NCBI GenBank assembly: GCA_031549685.1 | Contig: JAVBPG010000020.1 | Coordinates: 1-46,300, forward strand | Direction of reading: 5' to 3' | Length of the DNA: 46,300 nt | Source: JAITMY01 sp031549685 | GTDB taxonomy: Bacteria > Bacteroidota > Bacteroidia > Bacteroidales > UBA932 | Shown: positions 8,622 through 15,640 of the stretch, piece by piece | How positions within the stretch are numbered: the first letter of the stretch is position 1 | How the letters are laid out: the number at the start of each line of letters is the position of its first letter | Notes under the pieces: generated by a model | Told to the model about the DNA's origin: nothing | Database searches by the model: none | The model's input: the letters and a program-made list of their open reading frames with translations, nothing else | Program-made: the position numbers and the translations under genes

Positions 8622-8933
8622 GTATCTACCGGCTTTTGCAGTAATGCCGATGGCATTGGTTTTGTCAATCCATTGTTTTACAGAGAGAACAAAGTTGTTG
8701 CTTCCGGCTGCATTTTTAATTGTACCGAATTCGGTACAATTAAAGTGAGGATTAAAAAGCAACTCCCACTCGCCAATATATTCGATGGTGCTTTTTAGGC
8801 TCAACCACTTAATAATAACGTGTTCCTCCATTTGGCTATGCGCCATGTCGGTTAACGAAATGTAGTCCTCTTGCCCTTGAGCAATAAGAGAGATTTCGGC
8901 ATTACCAATATGAATATATTGTTTTTTGGCCAT
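8595..8933 (-). pseudogene. KilA-N domain protein, C-terminally truncated
   Basis: The 112-aa frame from ATG 8933 starts MAKKQYIHIGNAEISL and continues with EDYISLTDMAHSQ, IIKWLSLKSTIEYIGEWE, FGTIKNAAGSNNF and WIDKTNAIGITAKAGRY. This is the N-terminal KilA-N DNA-binding region found in phage and mobile-element proteins of about 270-300 aa. Homology stops at AGRY, where intact members continue into a segment with FEFASWIS. The remaining residues DKRFAIKR are encoded by the palindromic element at 8531-8621. I call it a remnant, although a short DNA-binding protein could still be made. Base composition is more AT-rich than the neighbours. An in-frame TTG at 8945 is an alternative start. Confidence 0.75.
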
Positions 8934-8947
8934 TGGGCTTATCAAAT

Positions 8948-10132
8948 TTACGAGCTCATCGTTGCCAAAAATACATCCATTTTAGGGAGCAGCGATTTTA
9001 TGCTGAGCAGGTTGCTCAGGCGAATTTTTCCAATCACGTAGCAGCTGTCGTTGCTGGTGTATTTTTCCGAAATTTCGGCAAAGCGGAAGTGCTCAAAATC
9101 GCTTACGTTGCGGTAGCGCAGGTACACCTCCACCAGGTTATCAGTAACGTATTTGGGCGGATTGGGCGTGTTGAATTTTTTGTACTCGTAGCGGTAGTCG
9201 TGAAATTGCGCTGTGATGTCCGACAGCACCGACGAGCCCGTGGGCAGCGCGCCCGCGCCCTTGCCGAACATGAACTGCTTGTCGTAAAACTGACCGCGGA
9301 TTACTACGCCGTTGTACTCCTCCTCCACGCTGTAAATGTACAAGTCCGAGGTGAGCATGCGCGGCATTACGTACAGCGAAATTTTGTTGTCGTCCAGCTT
9401 GCCTACGCGCGCCACCAGCTTTATTTTGCGGCCTTTTTCCTTGGCGTAGTTAATGTCGAAATCCGAAATGTTGGATATGCCGAAGTTGAACACCTCGCTG
9501 GGCTGAATGATAACGCCAAAGGCGTGCAGCGTAAGTATGACCAGCTTGTACAGCGAGTCGTAGCCGTCCACATCGAACGAGGGGTTGCTCTCGGCAAAGC
9601 CCAGCTCCTGCGCCTCCTTCAGCGCTTTTTCGTACGATTCTCCGTGCTGAAAAATTTTGGTCAGGATGTAGTTCGACGAGCCGTTCAGAATGCCCGTAAC
9701 CGAGGTCAGCAAATCGTTGTCGTAGTACTCCTCCAGGTTGCGGATAACGGGAATGCTGCCGCAGGCCGAAGCGTCGTACAGCAGCGCCACGTTGTGCTTT
9801 TTTTGCAGCTCAATCATTTCGGCCATGTGCACGGCCAGCATGGCCTTGTTGCCGCTTACCACGCTCTTGCCGCGCTCCATGGCGCCCTTTACAATGCGGT
9901 ACGAGTCGTCGGCGTTGTCAATGAGCTCCACCACTAAGTTGATGTCGGGGTCGCCCAAAATATCCTCGGCGTTGGTGGTAAAATATTGAGCATCGATGCT
10001 GCGCTTTTTGTCGGCGTTCTTCACGCAAATGCGCTTGATTTGCGCGTCAACGGTTTTGCTTTTTTGCAGCACTTGGTGCAGGCCTTCGCCCACGGTGCCA
10101 AAGCCGAAGAGGCCAATGGTTAGCTTTTTCAT
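8948..10132 (-). CDS. hom: homoserine dehydrogenase
   Basis: The enzyme reduces aspartate semialdehyde to homoserine on the threonine and methionine pathways. The 394-aa protein starts MKKLTIGLFGFGTVGEGL, the NAD(P)-binding glycine motif. It continues with VVELIDNADDS, VVSGNKAMLA, the substrate region ASACGSIPVIRNLEEY, the signature ILNGSSNYILT and AESNPSFDVDGYDSLYKL. A C-terminal regulatory-type extension follows. I chose ATG 10132 over an earlier in-frame codon because it gives the canonical N-terminus. It stands alone, without aspartokinase or thrBC in the window. Confidence 0.93.
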   Translation of the reverse strand: MKKLTIGLFGFGTVGEGLHQVLQKSKTVDAQIKRICVKNADKKRSIDAQYFTTNAEDILGDPDINLVVELIDNADDSYRIVKGAMERGKSVVSGNKAMLAVHMAEMIELQKKHNVALLYDASACGSIPVIRNLEEYYDNDLLTSVTGILNGSSNYILTKIFQHGESYEKALKEAQELGFAESNPSFDVDGYDSLYKLVILTLHAFGVIIQPSEVFNFGISNISDFDINYAKEKGRKIKLVARVGKLDDNKISLYVMPRMLTSDLYIYSVEEEYNGVVIRGQFYDKQFMFGKGAGALPTGSSVLSDITAQFHDYRYEYKKFNTPNPPKYVTDNLVEVYLRYRNVSDFEHFRFAEISEKYTSNDSCYVIGKIRLSNLLSIKSLLPKMDVFLATMSS

Positions 10133-10160
10133 AATACAATTTTTTGGACAAATGATTCGC

Positions 10161-10203
10161 GACATGCGACACGCGAAAAAAAGAGGTCGAGCATCGCGTG
10201 TCG
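10161..10203. repeat. palindromic repeat, GACATGCGAC family, copy 2
   Basis: CGACACGCGA (10167-10176) pairs perfectly with TCGCGTGTCG (10194-10203), and GAC/GTC pairing continues outside. The sequence starts with GACATGCGAC, as at 774-783. It lies between the deaminase-like gene and hom, both on the minus strand. Confidence 0.65.
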
Positions 10204-10216
10204 GGTAGTCGCTGGT

Positions 10217-10936
10217 CTAATATTTTACCTTCTTTTCCGCTTCCTTCCACAGCTTCAGCGGCGCCTCGCCTTCCTCCTGCAGCATGGCGGCCATGGGCAG
10301 CTTGCGCTGGTTGAGCTGGCGGCCCAGCTCGTCGTAAATGGGCGAATCGTCAAAGCCAATGGCCGCGGCGGCTCCGCGGCTGGCGGCGTAATATACCTTG
10401 CCGATGCGCGCCCAGTAAATGGCCGACAGGCTGAGCGGGCCCGGCTCGCAGCTGGTGTATATTTCGCAGCCGCTGAGGTCAAAGGTGCCCAGCTGCTGGC
10501 AGGCTTGGCGAATGGCGTTTATTTCGGCGTGCGAGGTGGGGTCGTTGTCAATGGCTACGCGGTTGGTTGCCGCCGCGATTACCTCGTTGTTTTTGACCAC
10601 TACCGCGCCAAAGGGCCCGCCCTTGCCCTCGCTTACGTTTTGCGAGGCCAGGCTGATGGCTTGCCGCATGTACTCCTTTTGCGCCTCGGTGGTGGCCTGC
10701 TTGCCCACAAACTTTACCTCCTTGGCAAAGAACAGGTAGTAGAGGTTGGTAATGGAAATGATGACGTTGGCCACCACCACCGGCCACGCGCCCACGCCTA
10801 CGCCGTAGGCCACAAACAGCAGGCAACCCACCGTGTTGACCCACCGCAGTATCTTCATGTTCTTAAAGAAAAACGATATGACCAGCGCCACCGGCGCGAG
10901 GTATCCCAAAATTTCGAAAATAAGGTTGCTGTTCAT
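10217..10936 (-). CDS. membrane domain fused to a GuaD-like deaminase that has lost its zinc cysteines
   Basis: The product is 239 aa. Residues 1-72 hold three hydrophobic segments (GYLAPVALVISFFF, WVNTVGCLLFVAYGVGVG, VVVANVIISITNLYYLFF) like small YgjV-type inner-membrane proteins. Residues 83-239 match the guanine/cytidine deaminase fold: GGPFGAVVVKNNEVI, NDPTSHAEINAIRQA with zinc His136 and catalytic Glu138, and the GuaD-like C-terminus AAIGFDDSPIYDEL. The usual zinc motif PCxxC is absent: YTSCEPGPLSLSAIYWAR has Gly166 and Ser169 where cysteines are expected. TGC to GGC and TGC to AGC would each be one base change. Deaminase activity is therefore doubtful; a membrane-bound binding or regulatory role is inference. 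Confidence 0.8.
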   Translation of the reverse strand: MNSNLIFEILGYLAPVALVISFFFKNMKILRWVNTVGCLLFVAYGVGVGAWPVVVANVIISITNLYYLFFAKEVKFVGKQATTEAQKEYMRQAISLASQNVSEGKGGPFGAVVVKNNEVIAAATNRVAIDNDPTSHAEINAIRQACQQLGTFDLSGCEIYTSCEPGPLSLSAIYWARIGKVYYAASRGAAAAIGFDDSPIYDELGRQLNQRKLPMAAMLQEEGEAPLKLWKEAEKKVKY

Positions 10937-11003
10937 AAAAATAAAATCTTCTGATTACACTATATGTATTTGTCGTGCTGCGCGAGGTACTTCAAATAAT
11001 CAT

Positions 11004-11066
11004 TGTCATTGCGGGCTTGACCCGCAATCCCCTGACGGGAGATCCCGAGTCAAGCTCGGGATGGCA
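11004..11066. mobile_element. TGTC-hairpin inverted pair, shortest form
   Basis: The left half (11004-11029) is the standard 26-mer with stem ATTGCGGG, loop CTTGA and stem CCCGCAAT. The right half (11041-11066, read on the minus strand) is a variant with foot TGCC, stem ATCCCGAG, loop CTTGA, stem CTCGGGAT and final C. Only 11 nt separate the halves. Both arms of the variant changed together so that the stem stays fully paired. It sits upstream of argB in non-coding DNA. Confidence 0.85.
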
Positions 11067-11115
11067 AGCTCAAGACTTAGCTCTTCCAAGTAAAATATCC
11101 TTCGAAAAAAACCTG

Positions 11116-11123
11116 TACCTTTG
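11116..11123 (+). promoter_or_regulatory. argB promoter -7 box
   Basis: TACCTTTG matches TAnnTTTG exactly and is 42 nt before the ATG of argB. No clear TTTG -33 box is seen. The box makes the upstream in-frame TTG at 11121 an impossible start. Confidence 0.6.
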
Positions 11124-11165
11124 CACAAAAGCGCAATCAACAAAGGTACAAAAAATCACGCAACC

Positions 11166-11933
11166 ATGGTAAACATTATAAAAATTGGCGGAAACGTAAT
11201 TGACGATGACGCGCAGCTGGCGCAATTTCTTAAAGATTTTTCGGCCGTCAGAGGGTACAAAATTCTGGTGCACGGCGGCGGTAAGCTGGCCACCAAGCTC
11301 AGCGAGGCGCTGCAAATTCCCACGCAGATGATCGAAGGGCGGCGCGTAACCGATGCCGAAACGCTGAAGGTGGTGAGCATGGTGTACGCCGGCTGGATTA
11401 ACAAAAATGTGGTGGCGCAGCTGCAGGCCCTGGGCTGCAACGCCCTTGGCCTCTCGGGCGCCGATGGCAACGCCATTCCCGCCACCCGGCGCGCGCCGCA
11501 GCCTATCGACTACGGCTTTGTGGGCGATGTTGCGCCTGCCGGAATCAACACGCGGCTCATTCAGGCGCTGTTTGAGCAGGGGCTTACGCCCGTGTTTTCG
11601 GCCATTACGCACGATGCGCGCGGCTCGCTGCTCAACAGCAACGCCGACACCGTGGCCTCTTCGCTGGCCATAGCCATGAGTAGCGCCATGCCCACGCGCC
11701 TTGTTTTTTGCTTCGAAAAAAGCGGCGTGCTCAGCAACCCCAACGACGACAGCACCGCCATTCCCGAAATTACCCGCGAAATTTACGAGCAGTACAAGGC
11801 CGACGGCACCATTTCGGGCGGCATGATTCCCAAGGTGGACAACGCCTTCAAGGCCATCCGTGCGGGCGTAAAGGAGGTGGTAATAAAGCACGCCAAGGCC
11901 ATTAACGCCGGCGGCGGAACTACGATAAGGTAG
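11166..11933 (+). CDS. argB: acetylglutamate kinase
   Basis: ArgB phosphorylates N-acetyl(or N-succinyl)-L-glutamate, the second step of arginine synthesis. The 255-aa product shows the amino-acid-kinase fold: VNIIKIGGNVIDDDAQL, KILVHGGGKLATKLSE, the substrate loop RRVTDAETLKVVSMVYAG, NALGLSGADGNAIPA, LLNSNADTVASSLA and the C-terminal SGGMIPKVDNAFKAI. No other arg genes are adjacent. Start ATG 11166 is set by the promoter box at 11116-11123 and by the canonical N-terminus. About 100 nt of short-repeat intergenic sequence follow the gene. Confidence 0.93.
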   Translation: MVNIIKIGGNVIDDDAQLAQFLKDFSAVRGYKILVHGGGKLATKLSEALQIPTQMIEGRRVTDAETLKVVSMVYAGWINKNVVAQLQALGCNALGLSGADGNAIPATRRAPQPIDYGFVGDVAPAGINTRLIQALFEQGLTPVFSAITHDARGSLLNSNADTVASSLAIAMSSAMPTRLVFCFEKSGVLSNPNDDSTAIPEITREIYEQYKADGTISGGMIPKVDNAFKAIRAGVKEVVIKHAKAINAGGGTTIR

Positions 11934-12028
11934 CCGCAGTGTGCAGTAGCAGTTGGCAATATGCAGTAACATGCAGGTTTTCCACGGAGCCTGTCGAAGT
12001 GGTGGAAGGGAAGTGAATAAAGAGTTAA

Positions 12029-12061
12029 TTTCAAACCGTGACGAATTGTCACGGTTTGAAA
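12029..12061. repeat. perfect 14-bp palindrome at the edge of the BRO gene fragment
   Basis: TTTCAAACCGTGAC (12029-12042) and GTCACGGTTTGAAA (12048-12061) are perfect inverted copies around the 5-nt loop GAATT. The right arm is part of the BRO-like coding sequence (CHGLK). The left arm is therefore an inverted duplicate of coding sequence placed exactly where homology begins. Confidence 0.8.
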
Positions 12062-12301
12062 ATGCCGGCCCCCGACGGCAAAATGCGCCTTACCGATGTG
12101 GCTGACACGGAGCAACTTTTTCGCCTTATACAGTCCATCCCTTCGCCCAAGGCGGAGCCCTTTAAGTTGTGGATGGCGGAGGTGGCCAGCCAACGCTTAG
12201 ACCAGCTGCAAGACCCCGAGCTGTCCATGGAGCAGGCCATGACCGATTACAAGCGCCTCGGCTTAAAGGCGGGGAAAAATAGCTCAAGAGTGCGTGTGTA
12301 A
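12038..12301 (+). pseudogene. fragment of a BRO-family (phage antirepressor-like) protein
   Basis: The frame reads VTNCHGLKMPAPDGKMRL, TDVADTEQLFRLIQSIPSP and KAEPFKLWMAEVASQRLDQL, typical of the region after the Bro-N domain in phage antirepressor-like proteins of 250-300 aa. No Bro-N domain precedes it. At the 5' side homology stops inside the palindrome at 12029-12061; at the 3' side it fails after DYKRLG. It is an internal fragment truncated at both ends and probably not functional. A hairpin terminator follows directly. Intact dinD at 31157-31987 belongs to a related but distinct subgroup. Confidence 0.7.
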
Positions 12302-12335
12302 ACGGGCTTCGGGCGCCACGCTCGAGGCCCGTTTT
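12300..12335 (+). terminator. hairpin terminator after the BRO fragment
   Basis: AAACGGGC (12300-12307) pairs with GCCCGTTT (12327-12334), and TTCG/CGAG adds pairs inside. The T-run is short (gttttgtgt). It may be the original terminator of the broken gene. Confidence 0.6.
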
Positions 12336-12377
12336 GTGTATAGCTGCAAGCATGCTCTGTTTTTCAAATAAAAACGC

Positions 12378-12385
12378 TACATTTG
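12378..12385 (+). promoter_or_regulatory. promoter -7 box of the racemase-like gene
   Basis: TACATTTG matches TAnnTTTG exactly, 30 nt before ATG 12416. It overlaps the upstream in-frame codon at 12383, which excludes that codon as the start. Confidence 0.6.
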
Positions 12386-12415
12386 GTATCCTTAAACCCA
12401 TTAATTTTAGCAATT

Positions 12416-13084
12416 ATGATACAAATTGTTGCCGTTCACACCGCTATGGCGCTGGTAGAATCTACCACGCAGCTCTTCAAGGAGCACCTGCCCATGGTTA
12501 AAATCAACAACATTGCCGACGACTCGCTTATTCAGGAGGTGATAGCCAACAACGCCGTTACGCCCGCCGTGCGCCGCCGCCTGCTGAGCTACTACCAGGC
12601 TGCCGCCGGCTCGGGCGCAACGCTCGTTTACAACACCTGCTCGTCGGTGGGTGCGGTGGCCGAAATGGGCAACCTGGTAGCCCAGTGCCCTGTGTTTCGC
12701 ATTGACGGCCCCATGGCCGAAAAGGCGGTGGTGAGCGCCAAGCGCATTGGCGTAATTGCCACGCTGCCTACTACGCTTGGTCCAACGGTTGACCTGCTGC
12801 GCCGCAAGGCTACCGAGGCGGGACAGCAGGTGGAGGTGGTAGAAGGCTTGGCCGATGGCGCCTTTCAGGCCGGGCAGTCGGGCGACTCTGCCAAGCACGA
12901 TTTGCTGATTCAGCAGGCTGCGGAGAAAATTGCGGATAAGGTGGATTTGATTGTGCTGGCGCAGGGCTCCATGGCGCGCATGGAGGCTAAGTTGGCGGAG
13001 ATAACCGGAAAGGCGGTTTTGTCGAGCCCGCTGCTGGGGGTACTTGGCGTGAAAAAGTTTTTGCAGGAGCAGAATTTGATTTAG
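12416..13084 (+). CDS. aspartate/glutamate/hydantoin racemase family protein
   Basis: The 222-aa protein begins MIQIVAVHTAMALVE and carries the first catalytic cysteine region in LVYNTCSSVGAVAE. RIGVIATLPTTLGPTVDLL follows, the second half of the pseudo-symmetric racemase fold. The second catalytic position reads IVLAQGSMARME, with no cysteine, so a classical two-cysteine racemization is not assured; related proteins may act as lyases or isomerases. The substrate is unknown. It has its own promoter and ends 7 nt before the GIY-YIG unit. Confidence 0.75.
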   Translation: MIQIVAVHTAMALVESTTQLFKEHLPMVKINNIADDSLIQEVIANNAVTPAVRRRLLSYYQAAAGSGATLVYNTCSSVGAVAEMGNLVAQCPVFRIDGPMAEKAVVSAKRIGVIATLPTTLGPTVDLLRRKATEAGQQVEVVEGLADGAFQAGQSGDSAKHDLLIQQAAEKIADKVDLIVLAQGSMARMEAKLAEITGKAVLSSPLLGVLGVKKFLQEQNLI

Positions 13085-13091
13085 AATTTAT

Positions 13092-13468
13092 TGTCATTGC
13101 GGGCTTGACCCGCAATCCCCTACCTCAATAATGAAAACAATCCATCAATACTGGGTTTACCTCCTAAGCAATGCATATAACACCGTGCTTTACATTGGTG
13201 TAACCAATAATTTGGAGCGGCGTGTGTGTGAACACAAGAGTGGTATGGTGGATGGGTTTTCGAAAAAGTATAACTGCAATATGCTTGTACATTTTGAGAG
13301 TTTCAATCAAATTGAGGAAGCTATAGCCCGCGAAAAACAGCTGAAAAACTGGAAGCGAGAGTGGAAAAATGCACTAATTGAAAAAGCAAACCCCTGTTGG
13401 GCTGATTTAAGTGGAGATTGGGAGAATACACTCCTGGATGGAGATTGCGGGTCAAGCCCGCAATGACA
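13092..13468 (+). mobile_element. candidate autonomous element: GIY-YIG gene between inverted TGTC-hairpins
   Basis: The left half (13092-13117) and right half (13443-13468) are identical 26-nt hairpin units in inverted orientation, the same as those at 1091-1196. They enclose one gene. ATG 13131 is 13 nt after the left half, and the stop codon TGA (13464-13466) lies within the right half, so its last seven residues DCGSSPQ come from the repeat. The unit is 377 bp. The two short pairs elsewhere look like internally deleted versions. No target duplication is visible. Mobility is inferred, not shown. Confidence 0.65.
13131..13466 (+). CDS. small GIY-YIG nuclease (UPF0213/YhbQ type)
   Basis: The 111-aa protein is a single GIY-YIG domain. 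The first motif is VYLL (residues 9-12) and the second YIGVT (21-25). NNLERRVCEHKSG carries the conserved arginine (R30), and EEAIAREKQLKNW carries the likely metal-binding glutamate (E68). The domain ends WKNALIEKANPCWADLS. Such proteins cut DNA in characterised relatives, but the role of this stand-alone type is unclear. The C-terminal tail is encoded by the right-hand palindromic repeat. No promoter box is evident. The gene is more AT-rich than its neighbours. The alternative is an ordinary host nuclease with repeats nearby by chance. Confidence 0.88.
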   Translation: MKTIHQYWVYLLSNAYNTVLYIGVTNNLERRVCEHKSGMVDGFSKKYNCNMLVHFESFNQIEEAIAREKQLKNWKREWKNALIEKANPCWADLSGDWENTLLDGDCGSSPQ

Positions 13469-13502
13469 GTAGTAGTCATCTTCCTTAGTAAAAAATGTAT
13501 AT

Positions 13503-14735
13503 ATGAAAAAACGGAACATAGTATTGCTCTTCCTGGTTCTCATCGGGATGATTACCTTCCTCGACCGGATTAACATCAGCGTGGCGGGGGCAACCATTAT
13601 GCACGACCTTGGCCTCACCACGCAGCAGTGGGGGTGGGTGCTCAGCGCGTTTATCATTTCCTACGGCTTTCTCCAAATTCCGCTCGGCGCCTGGGGCGAC
13701 AGGCGCGGACACCGCTTTGTGCTGGCGGTAATTGTGCTGTGGTGGTCGGTATTTACCTGGTTTACCGGCATGGCAAACGGCTTTATTTCCCTGCTTATTA
13801 TTCGCTTCATGTTCGGCATTGGCGAGGCGGGTTCGTACCCCTGCATGACGGGCGTAATCAGCCGCTGGTATCACAAGTCCGAAACCTCGGTGGCGCAAGG
13901 CTACATTTGGGCGGCAAGCCGCATGGGCGGTGCGCTCACGCCGTTTTTGGTTATTCCCATGATTAGCGGTTTGGGTTGGCGATGGACGTTTTACATTTTC
14001 GCCATTATCGGAGGTATTTGGTCGGTGGCGTGGTATTTTTGGTACAGGAATAATCCCGCTAAGGTCAAGGGAATTTCACAGGCCGAGTTGGCGGCGCTGC
14101 CTGCCGCTGCGCCCGAAAAGGAGAAGGTAAAGATTCCCTGGCGTAAAATACTCAAAAGCCAACAGTTTTGGCTGATTTTGAGCATGTACTTTTTCTACGC
14201 CTGGGCCAGCTGGTTTTTCTTTTCGTGGTTTCCTACATTCATGGAGCTGGGGCGCGGATTTGCCAAGAGCGAGCTGACCTACGCCATTGCCGTGCCGTTC
14301 CTTATGAGCATGATTGGCAACATTGCCGGAGGCTACCTCAGCACAAGGCTCTCGAAAAGGTATGGCCTGAAAAGCGGGCGGCGGTTGCTGGGTGCGGGCT
14401 CGCTGTTTGCCTCGGCCGTATTTATGTTTTTGGCCGCGTTCATTCCGGGCAAGCTGCAGGTGTTTGTATTCATGTCGCTGTGCTTTGGCGTCATTGACCT
14501 GATGCTGCCGAGCGCCTGGGCCATCTGCATAGATGTTGGGAAAAAGTACGCGGGAGCCATTTCCGGCGCCATGAATACGGCGGGAAACCTGGGAGGTTTT
14601 GTTTGCGCCACGGTGTTTGGCTACTTAGTCAGCTCAACGGGCAACTACAACTTTCCGCTGTTCATCATAGCCGGCATGCTGGTGGTAAGCTCGATTTTAT
14701 TCCTGCGCATTGACCCGACAAAGTCGCTGGAGTAG
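13503..14735 (+). CDS. MFS transporter, anion:cation symporter (hexuronate/glucarate-like) family
   Basis: The 410-aa inner-membrane protein has about 12 hydrophobic segments. ACS-family marks are FLDRINISVAGATI in the first helix region, GAWGDRRGHR between helices 2 and 3, and RFMFGIGEAGSYPC in helix 4. A charged cytoplasmic loop EKEKVKIPWRKIL divides the two halves. Relatives import sugar acids such as galacturonate, glucarate or galactarate with protons. It probably feeds the sugar-acid kinase and BKACE genes that converge on it. The ATG lies 35 nt after the right end of the GIY-YIG unit, so that insertion may have altered its promoter. Confidence 0.85.
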   Translation: MKKRNIVLLFLVLIGMITFLDRINISVAGATIMHDLGLTTQQWGWVLSAFIISYGFLQIPLGAWGDRRGHRFVLAVIVLWWSVFTWFTGMANGFISLLIIRFMFGIGEAGSYPCMTGVISRWYHKSETSVAQGYIWAASRMGGALTPFLVIPMISGLGWRWTFYIFAIIGGIWSVAWYFWYRNNPAKVKGISQAELAALPAAAPEKEKVKIPWRKILKSQQFWLILSMYFFYAWASWFFFSWFPTFMELGRGFAKSELTYAIAVPFLMSMIGNIAGGYLSTRLSKRYGLKSGRRLLGAGSLFASAVFMFLAAFIPGKLQVFVFMSLCFGVIDLMLPSAWAICIDVGKKYAGAISGAMNTAGNLGGFVCATVFGYLVSSTGNYNFPLFIIAGMLVVSSILFLRIDPTKSLE

Positions 14736-14748
14736 AAGAGTGAAAGTG

Positions 14749-14887
14749 GAACGCGGACGACGCGGATTGGACGGATGACCGCGAATTTAAAGAGTTAGCC
14801 ACGGATGCACGCAACAAAAATAGCTCGTGCATCCGTGGCTAAAATGCATTTCCGTGTTTGTCCGTAATCTCCGTGTCGTCCGTGTGC
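14749..14887. repeat. long palindromic repeat between converging genes (CACGGAT type)
   Basis: The inner arms TTAGCCACGGATGCACG (14795-14811) and CGTGCATCCGTGGCTAA (14826-14842) are perfect over 17 bp with a 14-nt loop. Outer arms, rich in CGCGGACGACGCGG on the left and CCGTGTCGTCCGTG on the right, extend an imperfect pairing to about 140 bp. It fills the gap between the MFS gene and the minus-strand outer-membrane gene and may also terminate both. Confidence 0.75.
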
Positions 14888-14892
14888 AATTT

Positions 14893-15429
14893 CTAAAACG
14901 CCACCCCGATTTTCATGCCGAACGTTAGGGTAAGCCAGCCGTAGCAATCAATAAAACCGTGGTGGTAGTTCAGCTCCGTGGGGTTTCCGAGTCCTACTCC
15001 GGCGCCAACAAAACCATCGAGAACAAGCATTCCTATAATCCATTGATAACCGGCATTGGCCAAAATGGTGTGCATGGACGAGTTAACTCTACCGGAGGAT
15101 TTTGAGTCGTAGTCGAATATCGAAACGGCATACTCGGGCTTAAGATACAATCCGTCGAGCGGCGCATTCGCTTTTTTCGAGAATATGAACTTATAGGCCG
15201 TACGGAACAGGCCACCCTTGGGGTTTACGCCAAACTTATCGTACCCAACTCCAATAATTCCGCCGGTTACCTCAAGCGATTGCTTGGGAAGGGTAGCGCG
15301 CTCGTAGGTCAGCTTGGTGGAGCCGGTGGCAAATGACAGGAAGGTTGTTTTAAGCGAATTTTTTTCTTGGGCATGCAAAGATATTGCAGCAAAAAATAAA
15401 AAAGTTAAAGCGGTAATTAGTGTTCTCAT
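14893..15429 (-). CDS. small outer-membrane beta-barrel protein, unknown function
   Basis: The 178-aa product starts MRTLITALTFLFFAAISLHAQ, a clear signal peptide. About eight short amphipathic strands follow (GIIGVGYDKFGV, GLFRTAYKFIFS, YLKPEYAVSIFDY, TILANAGYQWIIG, GFVGAGVGLGN). It ends LTFGMKIGVAF with a terminal Phe, as in outer-membrane barrels. The family is not recognised. ATG 15429 is preferred over the in-frame codon at 15447 because it gives the signal peptide. It is the last gene after the kinase on the minus strand, separated by a palindromic repeat. Confidence 0.6.
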   Translation of the reverse strand: MRTLITALTFLFFAAISLHAQEKNSLKTTFLSFATGSTKLTYERATLPKQSLEVTGGIIGVGYDKFGVNPKGGLFRTAYKFIFSKKANAPLDGLYLKPEYAVSIFDYDSKSSGRVNSSMHTILANAGYQWIIGMLVLDGFVGAGVGLGNPTELNYHHGFIDCYGWLTLTFGMKIGVAF

Positions 15430-15461
15430 GTGCAGGAATCTGTCCAAAATTCAAAACGTAT

Positions 15462-15617
15462 AACCACAAAGACACGGAGAGCACCAAGAAAACTCAATAC
15501 AATTTTTGTTGTTTTTCTGTTTTCTCCAAGCCTCTTTTTTTAGTAAAAATGTATTTATCGTAAGGAGTTCACAGAGCAAGTATGATTTCAGCTTCTTTTG
15601 TGTTCTCCGTGTCTCTC
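15462..15617. repeat. long palindromic repeat (CCACAAAG type), copy 1
   Basis: AACCACAAA at 15462-15470 runs into GACACGGAGAGCAC (15471-15484). The latter is inverted as GTGTTCTCCGTGTC (15600-15613), 13 of 14 pairs matching. The interior has no supported gene. A similar CCACAAAG inverted unit lies at 44467-44551. Confidence 0.65.
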
Positions 15618-15640
15618 CCGCCTTGCGGGACAAACTCCGG

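Noticed and set aside
11070..11972. 300-codon minus-strand frame opposite argB
   Set aside because: It lies wholly over argB and its repeat leader and is low-complexity His/Arg/Ala-rich, as antisense shadows are.
13085..13475. Classical insertion sequence at the GIY-YIG unit
   Set aside because: There is no DDE, HUH or serine transposase and no visible target-site duplication, so it does not fit a known IS family.
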